From the NCBI GenBank assembly GCA_947502975.1, contig CANNBV010000001.1, positions 930,001 through 994,000 of the forward strand: 64,000 nt of DNA, given 5' to 3'. How positions within the stretch are numbered: position 1 is the first letter of the stretch; every line of letters starts with the position of its first letter. Position numbers and translations under genes: made by a program. Below are positions 7,460 through 16,981 of the stretch, piece after piece. Under the pieces are notes generated by a model. That model had not been told where the DNA came from and made no database searches. It saw only the letters and a program-made list of their open reading frames with translations. Source of the stretch: an uncultured Flavobacteriaceae bacterium. GTDB lineage: Bacteria > Bacteroidota > Bacteroidia > Flavobacteriales > Flavobacteriaceae.

Positions 7460-10400
7460 ATGAAAAACTTATTTACTTTATTGTTAATTATTTCAATAGC
7501 CTTTAATTCGTATTCGCAAAGAAGAAAAAAAGCAGAACCTCAAAAATCCGTTCTAGAGACTACTTCTTTTTCAGGGTTAAAATTCAGAAGTGTAGGGCCT
7601 GCCTTAACTTCAGGGAGGATTGCAGATATTGCTGTCAATCCTAATAATAATAGCGAATATTATGTGGCTACAGCCTCGGGCGGCGTTTGGAAAACTATAA
7701 ATTCTGGCAATACGTTTAAACCTTTATTTGATAGTCAAGGAAGTTATTCAATTGGTTGTGTAACCATAGACCCTCATAATCAAAATATTATTTGGGTAGG
7801 TACTGGAGAAAATAATAATCAGAGAAGTGTTGCTTATGGTGATGGCGTATACAAATCATTAGATGGCGGTAAAAGCTGGACGCATATGGGGCTTAAAAAC
7901 TCAGAACATATTGGTAATATTCTTGTTGATCCAAGAAACTCGAATGTGTTGTATGTTTCGGCTATTGGCCCACTTTGGAGTTCTGGTGGAGATCGTGGTT
8001 TGTTTAAATCTGAAGATGGTGGCGAAACTTGGAATAACATCTTAAATATTGATGAGCACACAGGTATTAACGAAGTTCATATGGATCCTCGTAATCCCGA
8101 TGTATTATATGCTTCCGCATTTCAAAGGAGACGTCGCGTATTTACATATCTAGGTGGAGGCCCAAGCTCTGGCATACATAAGTCTGAAGATGGTGGTAAA
8201 ACCTGGAAGAAAATAAATAAAGGGTTGCCAAAAGTAGATTTGGGTAGAATTGGTTTAGCTATTTCGCCTGTAAACCCTGAATATATTTACGCTATTGTAG
8301 AAGCTGCTCAAGGTAAAGGTGGTTTCTTCATTTCTACCAATAGAGGAGCTTCATGGGAGCGACGTAGTAAGTTTTCAACCAGTGGTAATTACTACCAAGA
8401 GATTATTGCGGATCCTATTAATCCTAATAAAGTTTACGCTATGGATACATGGATGAAAGTGACGGTTGATGGTGGAAGAACATTTAAAAACGTAGGTGAG
8501 GATTATAAACATATTGATAATCATACCATGTGGATTAATCCAAATAACACTAATCATTTGTTGAATGGAAACGATGGTGGTATTTATGAGTCCTGGGATG
8601 CTGGAAAGCATTGGAGTTTTAAGGCAAATTTACCTGTTACTCAATTTTATAAAGTTGCAGTAGATAATGCAAAACCATTTTACAATATTTATGGTGGTAC
8701 ACAGGATAACTTTAGCTTGGGTGGTCCCTCCAGAACAACAAGTTATAATGGGCCAAATAATTATGATTGGTTTATTACACACGGCGGTGATGGGTTTGAA
8801 TCTCAGGTAGCTCCTGATAATCCTGATATTGTGTATGCCCAATCTCAATATGGCGTATTGGTGCGTTATGATAAACGCAGTGGTGAAGAAAAAGGTATTC
8901 AACCAAAGGAACGTAAAGGAGAAGTTACTTATCGATGGAATTGGGATGCACCTTTATCGGTTAGCAAGCATAATCCTAAACGTATCTATTTTGCAGCAAA
9001 TAAACTATTTAAAAGTGATGATAGAGGTGATAGCTGGGAAGTTATTAGTGATGATCTGACACAGAATATAGATAGAAATAAATTAACTGTAATGGGACGT
9101 ATTTGGGGTATTGATGCTGTAGCAAAAAACAGGTCTACGTCTCCTTACGGAACTATTGTAGCATTTTCTGAATCTCCTTTAAATGAAAATTTATTAGTTG
9201 TTGGTACTGATGACGGGTTAATTCAAATTACTGAAGATGGTGGTGATACTTGGAGAAAAGTAAGCAATTTTCCTAGAGTACCAGAACGTACATATGTAAA
9301 TGCCGTTTTAGCATCTAAACACAATGAAAATGTGATTTACGCATGTTTTAATAATCATAAGAATGGTGACTTTAGCCCTTATGTTTATCGAAGTAACGAT
9401 AAAGGTAATACTTGGGCAGCTATTAGCAATAATCTTCCAGAGCGTGGTTCTACTTATACTATCGAAGAAGATTTTATAGATTCTAATTTATTATTTGTAG
9501 GTACAGAATTTGGAGCATTCTTTTCAGATAGTCAAGGTAAAGAATGGAAGCAGTTAAAAGCAGGTTTACCTACAATAGCGGTAAGAGATATAGCCATTCA
9601 AGAAGACCAAAATGATCTGGTTTTAGGTACTTTTGGTCGTGGCTTTTATGTATTAGATGACTATTCGGTTTTACGAAATATTTCTTCTACATTAAATGGA
9701 GCTGCTCAATTATTTAGTGTTAGAGACGGACTCTTATTTGAACCTTCTTATCCTTTGGGTTTGCCAGGAAAAGCATTTATGGGTGATGGATTTTATATTG
9801 GCGATAATCTGGGGTCTGAAGTATTTTTTACGTCATATTTAAAAGATAGTATTCAATCTAAAGCAGATATAAGAAAAAAAGCTGAAGAAAAGATCAAAGA
9901 AAATAACGGTAACAATGGCTATCCAACCTATGAAAGTTTAAAAGAGGAGCAAGCTGAAAAAACACCAAGGCTTGTGTTTACTATAAAAAATAATTCTGGT
10001 GATATAGTGAGAAAACTATTTTCTAAACCAGCAATAGGGCTACATCGTATACATTGGGATTTACGATATGCACCAAAAGATCCTGTAGATTTATCTAAAC
10101 CAGCTTTTTATAATCCATTTGGAGGTGGTAGTCAAGGCGGTTTAGTGCCTCCAGGAGAATATAATGTAACATTATCAAAACTCATTAATGGAAAAGAAAC
10201 ACAATTTGGTAATACTGTGACATTTAAATTAGAAGCATTGAATAATACTGTTTTGCCAGCTTCAGATAGAGATGCACTTGCAGATTTCCAACAAAAAGTA
10301 AATGCACTTGGAGGACGAATACAAAGTGTTCAAAATGCTTTAAGAGAATTAAAATCTGAAATGAAATATATCAAGGTTGCTATTGATAAAGCGCCTGTGT

Positions 10401-10735
10401 CTCAAGCTCAATTAACTCGATTATATTTAGAGATTGAGCAAGATATTACAGATATAGAAGATCTATTAAATGGTGACCGTGTGGCTTCTCGATTGGATAT
10501 AGGAAAAGTACCTTCTGTTAGTTCTCGTTTAAGATCTATAGTATATGAACAACTACATTCTACTTCCAAGCCTACACAAACGCATATAAATAGTTATACT
10601 ATTGCTAAAGAGGAGTTTGAACCTTTATATAACAAAACTAAATCGTTGTTAGATGATAAAGTAAAAGCACTAAGATCGCAATTGAAAGCTTCAGGTGCGC
10701 CATATACTCCTGGGAATTTAAAGTTTTTAGATTAA
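7460..10735 (+). CDS. Secreted sortilin/VPS10-like beta-propeller protein
   Basis: 1091-residue exported protein; a classic signal peptide (MKNLFTLLLIISIAFNSYSQ) begins at the ATG 7460, and a longer reading from a TTG at 7382 is unlikely. The body consists of repeated BNR/Asp-box units (S-x-D-G-G-x-T-W: KSEDGGETW, KSEDGGKTW, ITEDGGDTW, SNDKGNTW), which build one or two many-bladed propellers over about residues 50-750, as in sortilin and BNR sialidases. Residues 800-1090 contain a FlgD-like strand domain and a helical region. Often labelled glycosyl hydrolase, but no catalytic residues can be named. It seems to have been inserted between the 84-residue gene and its msrA-like neighbour. Confidence 0.85.
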   Translation: MKNLFTLLLIISIAFNSYSQRRKKAEPQKSVLETTSFSGLKFRSVGPALTSGRIADIAVNPNNNSEYYVATASGGVWKTINSGNTFKPLFDSQGSYSIGCVTIDPHNQNIIWVGTGENNNQRSVAYGDGVYKSLDGGKSWTHMGLKNSEHIGNILVDPRNSNVLYVSAIGPLWSSGGDRGLFKSEDGGETWNNILNIDEHTGINEVHMDPRNPDVLYASAFQRRRRVFTYLGGGPSSGIHKSEDGGKTWKKINKGLPKVDLGRIGLAISPVNPEYIYAIVEAAQGKGGFFISTNRGASWERRSKFSTSGNYYQEIIADPINPNKVYAMDTWMKVTVDGGRTFKNVGEDYKHIDNHTMWINPNNTNHLLNGNDGGIYESWDAGKHWSFKANLPVTQFYKVAVDNAKPFYNIYGGTQDNFSLGGPSRTTSYNGPNNYDWFITHGGDGFESQVAPDNPDIVYAQSQYGVLVRYDKRSGEEKGIQPKERKGEVTYRWNWDAPLSVSKHNPKRIYFAANKLFKSDDRGDSWEVISDDLTQNIDRNKLTVMGRIWGIDAVAKNRSTSPYGTIVAFSESPLNENLLVVGTDDGLIQITEDGGDTWRKVSNFPRVPERTYVNAVLASKHNENVIYACFNNHKNGDFSPYVYRSNDKGNTWAAISNNLPERGSTYTIEEDFIDSNLLFVGTEFGAFFSDSQGKEWKQLKAGLPTIAVRDIAIQEDQNDLVLGTFGRGFYVLDDYSVLRNISSTLNGAAQLFSVRDGLLFEPSYPLGLPGKAFMGDGFYIGDNLGSEVFFTSYLKDSIQSKADIRKKAEEKIKENNGNNGYPTYESLKEEQAEKTPRLVFTIKNNSGDIVRKLFSKPAIGLHRIHWDLRYAPKDPVDLSKPAFYNPFGGGSQGGLVPPGEYNVTLSKLINGKETQFGNTVTFKLEALNNTVLPASDRDALADFQQKVNALGGRIQSVQNALRELKSEMKYIKVAIDKAPVSQAQLTRLYLEIEQDITDIEDLLNGDRVASRLDIGKVPSVSSRLRSIVYEQLHSTSKPTQTHINSYTIAKEEFEPLYNKTKSLLDDKVKALRSQLKASGAPYTPGNLKFLD

Positions 10736-10786
10736 TAGATGTTTAGAAAAAGAACAATCAGTAAAGAAATAAAATAGCTTATAAAG

Positions 10787-10822
10787 TTTATGCTGAAGAA
10801 TTGTGAAGTTTTAAAATGAAAG
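10787..10822 (+). pseudogene. Remnant of the 84-residue gene upstream of the msrA homologue
   Basis: Bases 10787-10803 are identical to 7179-7195 (17 bases), and 10804-10822 match 7303-7321 with one mismatch. The intervening 107 bases of the intact gene are missing. The remnant keeps the end of the gene and its junction with the next ATG, so it looks like a decayed partial copy left by duplication and deletion. Confidence 0.6.
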
Positions 10823-11364
10823 ATAAAATAGCATTTGGTGGCGGGTGTCATTGGTGTACAGAGGCAGTGTTTCAGTCTCTAGTAGGTGTTTTAAAAGTTG
10901 AACAAGGTTTTGTCGCTTCAATTGATGAAAATGCAGCCTTTTCTGAAGCTGTAATTGTTCATTTTGATAGAACTAAGATTTCAATTGGAGTACTGATTGA
11001 AATACATTTACATACACATAGAAGTACATCAAATCACTCTATGAGAAAAAAATACCGTTCAGCAGTTTATACATTTTCAGAAGCACAAAAAAATACTGCC
11101 ACAGCACAACTGGAATTATTACAGTTTCAATTTCAAAATAAACTCATCACCCAAATATTACCATTTAGTCGTTTCAAGGCATCACGAGAGCAAATTCAAA
11201 ATTACTATTATAGTAATCACAAAAAACCGTTTTGTGAAAGTTTTATCAACCCAAAGCTACAAATACTACTGAATACGTTTTCAATATTTACAGATAAAAA
11301 TAAATTAAAGCATTTGACTAATGAATCGAGAGAGGCTTACCATAAAAAACACCAAGGGTCATAA
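10816..11364 (+). CDS. Divergent MsrA-family protein
   Basis: 182 residues related to peptide-methionine (S)-S-oxide reductase. The catalytic motif is GGGCHWC (Cys11), with Phe replaced by His, and [15 protein letters not shown] and [10 protein letters not shown] correspond to conserved MsrA segments. The central GYSGG region is replaced by [10 protein letters not shown], so substrate preference may differ, or activity may be reduced. The last 44 bases overlap the following hydrolase/OsmC gene in another frame. Co-transcription with that gene is likely. Confidence 0.75.
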   Translation: MKDKIAFGGGCHWCTEAVFQSLVGVLKVEQGFVASIDENAAFSEAVIVHFDRTKISIGVLIEIHLHTHRSTSNHSMRKKYRSAVYTFSEAQKNTATAQLELLQFQFQNKLITQILPFSRFKASREQIQNYYYSNHKKPFCESFINPKLQILLNTFSIFTDKNKLKHLTNESREAYHKKHQGS

Positions 11365-12541
11365 TTTACAGGCTTATTTGGAATTACCAGCAGACCGAAA
11401 ACCACATTATTTTGCAATTTTTGCGCATTGTTTTACCTGTAATAGTAATTTGTCTGCTGTGAAAAATATCAGTAGATCCTTAACGTCTCATGGTTTTGGT
11501 GTAGTGCGTTTTGATTTTACAGGATTAGGAAGAAGTGAAGGCGAATTTGCCGACAGTTATTTCTCAGCAAATGTTGATGATTTAATTGCTGTGAATGATT
11601 ATATCACAGAACAATACAAAGCACCGGGTTTATTGGTAGGGCATTCTTTGGGAGGTGCTGCAGTTATTGTTGCTGCATCTCAATTAGATAATATAAAAGC
11701 AGTAGCTACAGTTGGAGCGCCTTCAACAGTAAGTCATGTAACGCATTTATTTTCTCATGGTATTGAAGAGGTGAAACAAAAAGGTGAAGTTGAGGTGAAT
11801 ATTGGTGGTAGACCATTCAAAATAAATAATCAGTTTGTTGAAGATTTTGGCAAAATAGATTTGCCAGAAATCACAAAGAATTTAAGGAAGCCTTTATTAA
11901 TTATGCATGCTCCTTTTGATAGTATTGTTGGAATAAATAATGCTCATGAATTGTATCATAATGCGCATCATCCCAAAAGCTTTGTGAGTTTGGATGATGC
12001 AGATCATTTATTATCCCAATCAAAAGATAGTAAATACGTTGGTAATATAATTGGGACTTGGGCAGATCGCTATTTTGAACCTCAAGATAATGCAATGTTA
12101 GATACTAAAGGTGAGCAATTAGTGGCACATCTAAATTTAGTTGAAGATAATTTTACAACGTCAATTCAAACTAAAAAGCATCATTTTATTGCCGATGAAC
12201 CTGAAACTATAGGAGGCGATGATTTTGGACCTTCACCATACGATTTCCTTAGCGCAGGATTGGCAGCTTGTACGGTAATGACTTTGAAAATGTATGCCGA
12301 ACGAAAAAAATGGGATTTACAAGAGGTGTATGCCTACATCACTTATTCTAAAAAGCATAGCGATGATTTGATGTTAGATTTAGATGAACCAAAACGTATA
12401 GATCATTTGCAAAAGCGTTTAAAATTTATTGGAAATTTAGACGAAACTCAAAAAAACAGATTAAAAGAAATAGCTTCTAGATGCCCTGTACATAGAACGT
12501 TACTATCAGAAACCATTATAGAAACTGAAGTTATAGATTAA
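11321..12541 (+). CDS. Bifunctional alpha/beta hydrolase / OsmC-family protein
   Basis: 406 residues in two domains. Residues 1-255 are an alpha/beta hydrolase with nucleophile elbow [15 protein letters not shown] and a late His in DDADHLL. Residues 270-406 are OsmC-like (Ohr/OsmC peroxiredoxin family), with the two conserved cysteines in AACTVMTLK and SRCPVHRTL; these reduce organic hydroperoxides in characterised relatives. The fusion is a recurrent bacterial architecture; the hydrolase substrate is not known. The start lies inside the msrA-like gene. The context of methionine-sulfoxide enzymes fits oxidative-stress defence. Confidence 0.9.
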   Translation: MNRERLTIKNTKGHNLQAYLELPADRKPHYFAIFAHCFTCNSNLSAVKNISRSLTSHGFGVVRFDFTGLGRSEGEFADSYFSANVDDLIAVNDYITEQYKAPGLLVGHSLGGAAVIVAASQLDNIKAVATVGAPSTVSHVTHLFSHGIEEVKQKGEVEVNIGGRPFKINNQFVEDFGKIDLPEITKNLRKPLLIMHAPFDSIVGINNAHELYHNAHHPKSFVSLDDADHLLSQSKDSKYVGNIIGTWADRYFEPQDNAMLDTKGEQLVAHLNLVEDNFTTSIQTKKHHFIADEPETIGGDDFGPSPYDFLSAGLAACTVMTLKMYAERKKWDLQEVYAYITYSKKHSDDLMLDLDEPKRIDHLQKRLKFIGNLDETQKNRLKEIASRCPVHRTLLSETIIETEVID

Positions 12542-12551
12542 GAGCTTAGTG

Positions 12552-12580
12552 TTGCACTAAAATTCTATTTATTATCTTTA
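12552..12580 (+). promoter_or_regulatory. Probable promoter of the phosphoesterase-barrel gene
   Basis: TTG at 12552-12554 and TATCTTTA at 12573-12580 are separated by 18 bases, close to the Bacteroidetes -33/-7 pattern; the last base of the -7 box deviates (A for G). The box ends 20 bases before the ATG at 12601. Confidence 0.45.
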
Positions 12581-12600
12581 TTCTATTAATCCAACAATAC

Positions 12601-15600
12601 ATGAAATTTCAAAAAACAGCATTTTTAATTGCCCTAATTTTAGTTGTTAATGCATGTGCTACGTATAAGCCTCAATATAAAGACAAGAGTACTCAGAATG
12701 CATTTCCAAATAAAAACATAGCGCATTCATTCTATCTTATTGGTGATGCAGGTTTGTCAGCAGAAACTGAATCTTCTGAGGCTGTTTCTAATTTTAAAAC
12801 GGAATTGGCTAAGGCTTCAAAAAATAGCACAGTTATCTTTTTAGGAGATAATATTTATCCAGAAGGTTTACCAAAAAAGAATGATGAGAGCAGAGCTTTA
12901 GCGGAAAACCAATTGAATGCTCAAATAAATGCAGTCAAAGATTTTAAAGGTGAAACGGTTTTTATACCAGGAAATCATGATTGGTATAGCAACGGTTTAA
13001 AAGGCTTAAAACGACAAGAGAAATATATTGAAGATGCGCTTGGGAAAAACACATTTTTACCAGAAAATGGTTGCCCTATTGAACGTGTGAAAATAGGAGA
13101 TGATATTGTATTGATAATTGTGGATTCTGAATGGTATATGACAGATTGGGATAAACACCCAACTATAAATGATGATTGTGAGATCAAAACAAGAACTAAG
13201 TTTTTTGATGAACTAGAAGGTGAAATAAAGAAAGCGAGAGGAAAGACTACTATTGTTGCAGTTCATCATCCTATGTTTACTAATGGGTCTCATGGTGGAC
13301 AATATTCATTTGGGAATCATATGTCACCACTTCCAATTTTAGGAACTTTAAAAAATCTCATTAGAAAAACAGGAGGTGTCATTACTGTTGATAATCAAAA
13401 TAGTCGTTACAATGAGTTCAGGAAGCGCATTATTACATTGGCACAAGAAAATGATAAAACCATTTTTGTGTCAGGGCACGATCATAATCTGCAATACATT
13501 GTTGAAGATAATTTACCACAAATAGTAAGTGGTTCGGGCTCTAAAACTAATCCAACACGTAACGTGGGCGGAGGACAATTTTCTTATGGTGCTTTGGGTT
13601 ATGCAAGACTAGATGTATTTAAAGATGGTTCTTCGCATGTGCGTTTTTATGCTGATGACAAGGTGGTATTTCAAACCCAAGTTCATGAAGAAAATGATAA
13701 AAAGGTATTTACTACCTATCCAACATCGTACCCAACAGATAAAGTAGCATCTATTTATACTGAAGAAGAAACTACAAAAGGTGGTATGTATCAATTCTTT
13801 TGGGGAGATCGTTATCGAGAAGATTTTAGTACAAAAGTAAAAGCGCCAACGGTAGATTTAGATACATTGTTTGGAGGCTTAAAAGTGATAAGAAAAGGTG
13901 GTGGACATCAATCTAAATCTTTGCGTTTAGAAGATAGAAAAGGAAGACAATATGTAATGCGAGCTCTGAGAAAAAATGCAATACAATACTTACAAGCAGT
14001 GGCATTTAAAGATCAATACATTGAAGGACAATTTGATGATACTTATACAGAGGGGCTTTTACTAGATGTGTTTACCGGCTCACATCCTTATGCGCCTTTT
14101 ACCATCGGGACGTTATCTGATGCGGTAGGTGTTTATCATACAAATCCTGTATTGTACTATGTGCCAAAACAAAATGCGTTAGGGCATTTTGCAAATGAGT
14201 TTGGAGATGAGTTGTATATGATTGAAGAACGTACAGATTCAGGTCATGGAGATAAAGCAAGTTTTGGGTTTTCTGATGAGTTAATTAGTACCGATGATGT
14301 TTTAAAAACCCTTAATAAAGATGAAGATTTTGTTTTAGATGAAGAAGCATACATTAGAGCTAGACTATTTGATATGTTAATTGGTGATTGGGATAGACAT
14401 GAAGACCAATGGCGTTGGGCTGAGTTTAAAATTGATGGGAAAAAAGTATATAGACCTATCCCAAGAGATCGTGATCAAGCGTTTTCAATTATGGCAGACG
14501 GAGCGTTACTTAGTGTTGCTACTAAAATAGTGCCAGGACTTCGTTTAATGCAAAGTTATGATGAAGAACTTAAGAGCCCTAAGTGGTTTAATTTAGAGCC
14601 TTATCCGTTAGATATGGCACTAATTAATCAATCAGGTAAATCGGTTTGGGATGCTCAAGTAAAGCGTATTGTGGATAATTTAACGGAAGATGTTATTGAC
14701 GAAGCGTTTAACAACTTTCCTTCCGAAGTGAATCAAAACACCATTCAGGAGATTAAACAAAAACTAATAGGAAGAAAAGCAAATCTTCAAAAAATATCTG
14801 ATGCTTATTACCATCATATGAATAAATATGGTGTGATTAAAGGCACAAATAAAGACGATTGGTTTGATATTGAACGTTTGCCAAACGGAGCAACTAAGGT
14901 TATTGCTTATAGAATAAAAAAAGGAAAGAAAGCAGATAAATTTCATGAGCGTACGTACACTTCTTCCAAGACTAAAGAAATCTGGATTTATGGTTTAGAT
15001 GATGATGATAGGTTTGAAGTCTTTGGAGATGGAGATAATTTGATTAAGGTTCGGATTATCGGAGGTCAAAACAATGATGTATATAATATTACAAATGGAA
15101 AACGTTTGAAAATTTACGACCATAAAACTAAAGACAATACATTTTTAACTAACAAAGGCGGTAAGAAACTAACAGACGATTATGAAACTAATGTTTACGA
15201 TTATAAAAAGCTAAAAAACAGTTCCAATCAGTTTATTCCTGCTATTGGCGCAAACCCTGATGATGGTTTAAGTATTGGTTTTACGAATACCATAACCAAT
15301 TATGGTTTTGAGCGTAATCCGTTCAGTTCGCAACATATAATTTCTGCCGGGTATTACTTCGCTACAAATGGTTTTAACTTAGGTTATCATGCAGAATTTG
15401 CAAATGTAGTTGGACATTGGAATTTAGCAATAGACACTAAATTTACAAGCCCTAATTACGCCATCAACTTTTTCGGTTTTGGAAATGAAACTACAAACCC
15501 AAATGCTGAAGATGATGATATGTTCGATTTAGATTATAATCGTGTAAAATTAAGAACTTTTAAAGTAGCGCCAGCATTAACTTGGAGAGGTAAATTAGGA

Positions 15601-16272
15601 GCAAAATTAAAAATAGGTGTGTCTTATGAATCTAATGAAGTAGACATGACTTCGGGGCGATTTATATCAGAACCTGCTGTAATAAATACCTCGGTTTTTG
15701 ATCAACAGGATTTTTATGGTGCAGATGCTAAATATGAATATGCAAATACTGATAATGTTGCATTCCCAACTTTAGGAATGCTATTTGCAATTCAGGCAGG
15801 TTACAGAAATAATGTCAGTACTTCTAAAGGGTTTGGATATATCATTCCAGAATTAGGGTTTGATTATAAGTTAATACCTAGTGGACAATTAGTTTTAGCT
15901 ACAAAACTTAGAGGGCATTTTAATTTAGGAGATGATTTCGAATTTTATCAAGCGGCTAGCTTAGGAAGAAATAATGGTTTAAGAGGATACAGAGATGAGC
16001 GTTTTATTGGTAACTCGGCGTTTGTACAAACTACAGATGTTCGTGTAAACCTTAGGAAAGTTAAAACGGGTTTACTACCATTGAATATAGGATTATATGG
16101 AGGTTTAGATTACGGGCGTGTATGGTTAGATGGTGAAGACTCTGATACATGGAATAATTCTATTGGTGGTGGTATTTTTGCCAATGCCGCAGATATGATG
16201 ACCTTAAACATTTCTGCTTTTAATAGTGATGATGGTTTGCTTTTAGCATTTAAATTAGGATTTGGGTTTTAA
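12601..16272 (+). CDS. Metallophosphoesterase lipoprotein fused to outer-membrane beta-barrel
   Basis: 1223-residue surface protein. The N terminus is a lipoprotein signal (LVVNACATYK). Residues 45-330 are a calcineurin-type metallophosphoesterase with all five metal motifs: IGDAG, LGDNIYPEG, PGNHDWY, VHHPM and SGHDHN. Residues 400-800 form a middle region of unknown fold with GDWDRHEDQWRWAEFK and IPRDRDQAFS, which resembles a kinase-like or CotH-like active loop (tentative). Residues 860-1223 are a BamA/surface-antigen-type beta-barrel ending in an aromatic residue (KLGFGF). Substrate unknown. Proteins of this architecture occur in Bacteroidetes. Monocistronic as far as can be seen. Confidence 0.87.
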   Translation: MKFQKTAFLIALILVVNACATYKPQYKDKSTQNAFPNKNIAHSFYLIGDAGLSAETESSEAVSNFKTELAKASKNSTVIFLGDNIYPEGLPKKNDESRALAENQLNAQINAVKDFKGETVFIPGNHDWYSNGLKGLKRQEKYIEDALGKNTFLPENGCPIERVKIGDDIVLIIVDSEWYMTDWDKHPTINDDCEIKTRTKFFDELEGEIKKARGKTTIVAVHHPMFTNGSHGGQYSFGNHMSPLPILGTLKNLIRKTGGVITVDNQNSRYNEFRKRIITLAQENDKTIFVSGHDHNLQYIVEDNLPQIVSGSGSKTNPTRNVGGGQFSYGALGYARLDVFKDGSSHVRFYADDKVVFQTQVHEENDKKVFTTYPTSYPTDKVASIYTEEETTKGGMYQFFWGDRYREDFSTKVKAPTVDLDTLFGGLKVIRKGGGHQSKSLRLEDRKGRQYVMRALRKNAIQYLQAVAFKDQYIEGQFDDTYTEGLLLDVFTGSHPYAPFTIGTLSDAVGVYHTNPVLYYVPKQNALGHFANEFGDELYMIEERTDSGHGDKASFGFSDELISTDDVLKTLNKDEDFVLDEEAYIRARLFDMLIGDWDRHEDQWRWAEFKIDGKKVYRPIPRDRDQAFSIMADGALLSVATKIVPGLRLMQSYDEELKSPKWFNLEPYPLDMALINQSGKSVWDAQVKRIVDNLTEDVIDEAFNNFPSEVNQNTIQEIKQKLIGRKANLQKISDAYYHHMNKYGVIKGTNKDDWFDIERLPNGATKVIAYRIKKGKKADKFHERTYTSSKTKEIWIYGLDDDDRFEVFGDGDNLIKVRIIGGQNNDVYNITNGKRLKIYDHKTKDNTFLTNKGGKKLTDDYETNVYDYKKLKNSSNQFIPAIGANPDDGLSIGFTNTITNYGFERNPFSSQHIISAGYYFATNGFNLGYHAEFANVVGHWNLAIDTKFTSPNYAINFFGFGNETTNPNAEDDDMFDLDYNRVKLRTFKVAPALTWRGKLGAKLKIGVSYESNEVDMTSGRFISEPAVINTSVFDQQDFYGADAKYEYANTDNVAFPTLGMLFAIQAGYRNNVSTSKGFGYIIPELGFDYKLIPSGQLVLATKLRGHFNLGDDFEFYQAASLGRNNGLRGYRDERFIGNSAFVQTTDVRVNLRKVKTGLLPLNIGLYGGLDYGRVWLDGEDSDTWNNSIGGGIFANAADMMTLNISAFNSDDGLLLAFKLGFGF

Positions 16273-16321
16273 TATATTGAACTCCTGAACCAAATTAATT
16301 TTCATCAAACATTAAAACTAT

Positions 16322-16339
16322 TTACCGAACGTTTGGTAA
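16322..16339. promoter_or_regulatory. TetR operator 1, overlapping the tetR -33 element
   Basis: TTACCGAACGTTTGGTAA: two 8-base arms around a central CG, one mismatch; symmetry extends to 24 bases (16319-16342). It shares the pattern TTACCGAAYGTTYGGTAA with the dyad at 16951. The TTTG of the promoter -33 box (16332-16335) lies inside the right arm, so bound repressor would block RNA polymerase: autorepression. Confidence 0.75.
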
Positions 16340-16363
16340 ATATTATTTAATTATATATATTTG
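16332..16363 (+). promoter_or_regulatory. tetR promoter (TTTG - 20 bp - TATATTTG)
   Basis: Consensus -33 TTTG (16332-16335) and -7 TATATTTG (16356-16363) with 20 bases between them. The GTG start codon lies only 5 bases after the -7 box, so the transcript should start at or next to the GTG and be leaderless. Confidence 0.7.
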
Positions 16364-16367
16364 CTCT

Positions 16368-16931
16368 GTGAGACCTCAGAAAGTATTAGATAAAGAGATT
16401 TTAGCTAGCCTAACAAAGGTATTTCGTTCGAAGGGATACGAAGGTGCAAGTTTAAGCGATTTAGCTGCAGCGAGTGGCTTAAAAAAAGCAAGTTTATACC
16501 ATAGATTTCCTGGAGGAAAAGAAGAAATGGCAAATGCAGTTCTTAACTATTTGGATGCTTGGGTAAGTGAAAATATTTTTTATGCTTTAAATAATAAAAA
16601 TGCTATTCCTGAGCAGAGGTTAAAAGACGGATTGAAACAAATAGGAGTGTTGTATGATCAAGGTAATGAAACATGTATATTTCGTGCTTTATCAATGCAA
16701 GCAGGTTTACAACTATTTGAAGAACAACTGAAAAACGGTATGAAAGAATGGATATCTGCTTTAAAAGGTATAGGTGTTAATTTAGGATTAACCTCCAAAT
16801 CTTCAGAAGAAAATGCTATTCAAACGTTAGTTGAAATTCAGGGAAGTCTTATAGTATCTAGAAGTTTAAATAACACTAATATTTTTGAAAATACATTGCA
16901 AAATATTGAAAAAAGATACTTGAAGAAATAA
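16368..16931 (+). CDS. TetR/AcrR-family transcriptional repressor
   Basis: 187-residue regulator. Residues 8-55 form the TetR helix-turn-helix (FRSKGYEGASLSDLAAASGLKKASLYHRFPGGKEEM region), with the typical SLYHRF recognition-helix end. The C-terminal part is a helical ligand-binding domain whose inducer is unknown; it holds the motif ETCIFRALSM. The start is a GTG at 16368 and probably leaderless. Two near-identical dyads flank the gene, one over its own promoter and one before the SnoaL-like/hydrolase genes, so it most likely represses itself and that pair. Confidence 0.92.
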   Translation: MRPQKVLDKEILASLTKVFRSKGYEGASLSDLAAASGLKKASLYHRFPGGKEEMANAVLNYLDAWVSENIFYALNNKNAIPEQRLKDGLKQIGVLYDQGNETCIFRALSMQAGLQLFEEQLKNGMKEWISALKGIGVNLGLTSKSSEENAIQTLVEIQGSLIVSRSLNNTNIFENTLQNIEKRYLKK

Positions 16932-16950
16932 AAAAATTTAATTAATAATT

Positions 16951-16968
16951 TTACCGAATGTTCGGTAA
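16951..16968. promoter_or_regulatory. TetR operator 2, upstream of the DUF1348/hydrolase operon
   Basis: TTACCGAATGTTCGGTAA: perfect 8-base arms around TG, matching operator 1 at 16 of 18 positions. It ends 13 bases before the ATG at 16982, a position where bound repressor would hinder transcription of the two target genes. Confidence 0.75.
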
Positions 16969-16981
16969 TAAATAATGTGAT

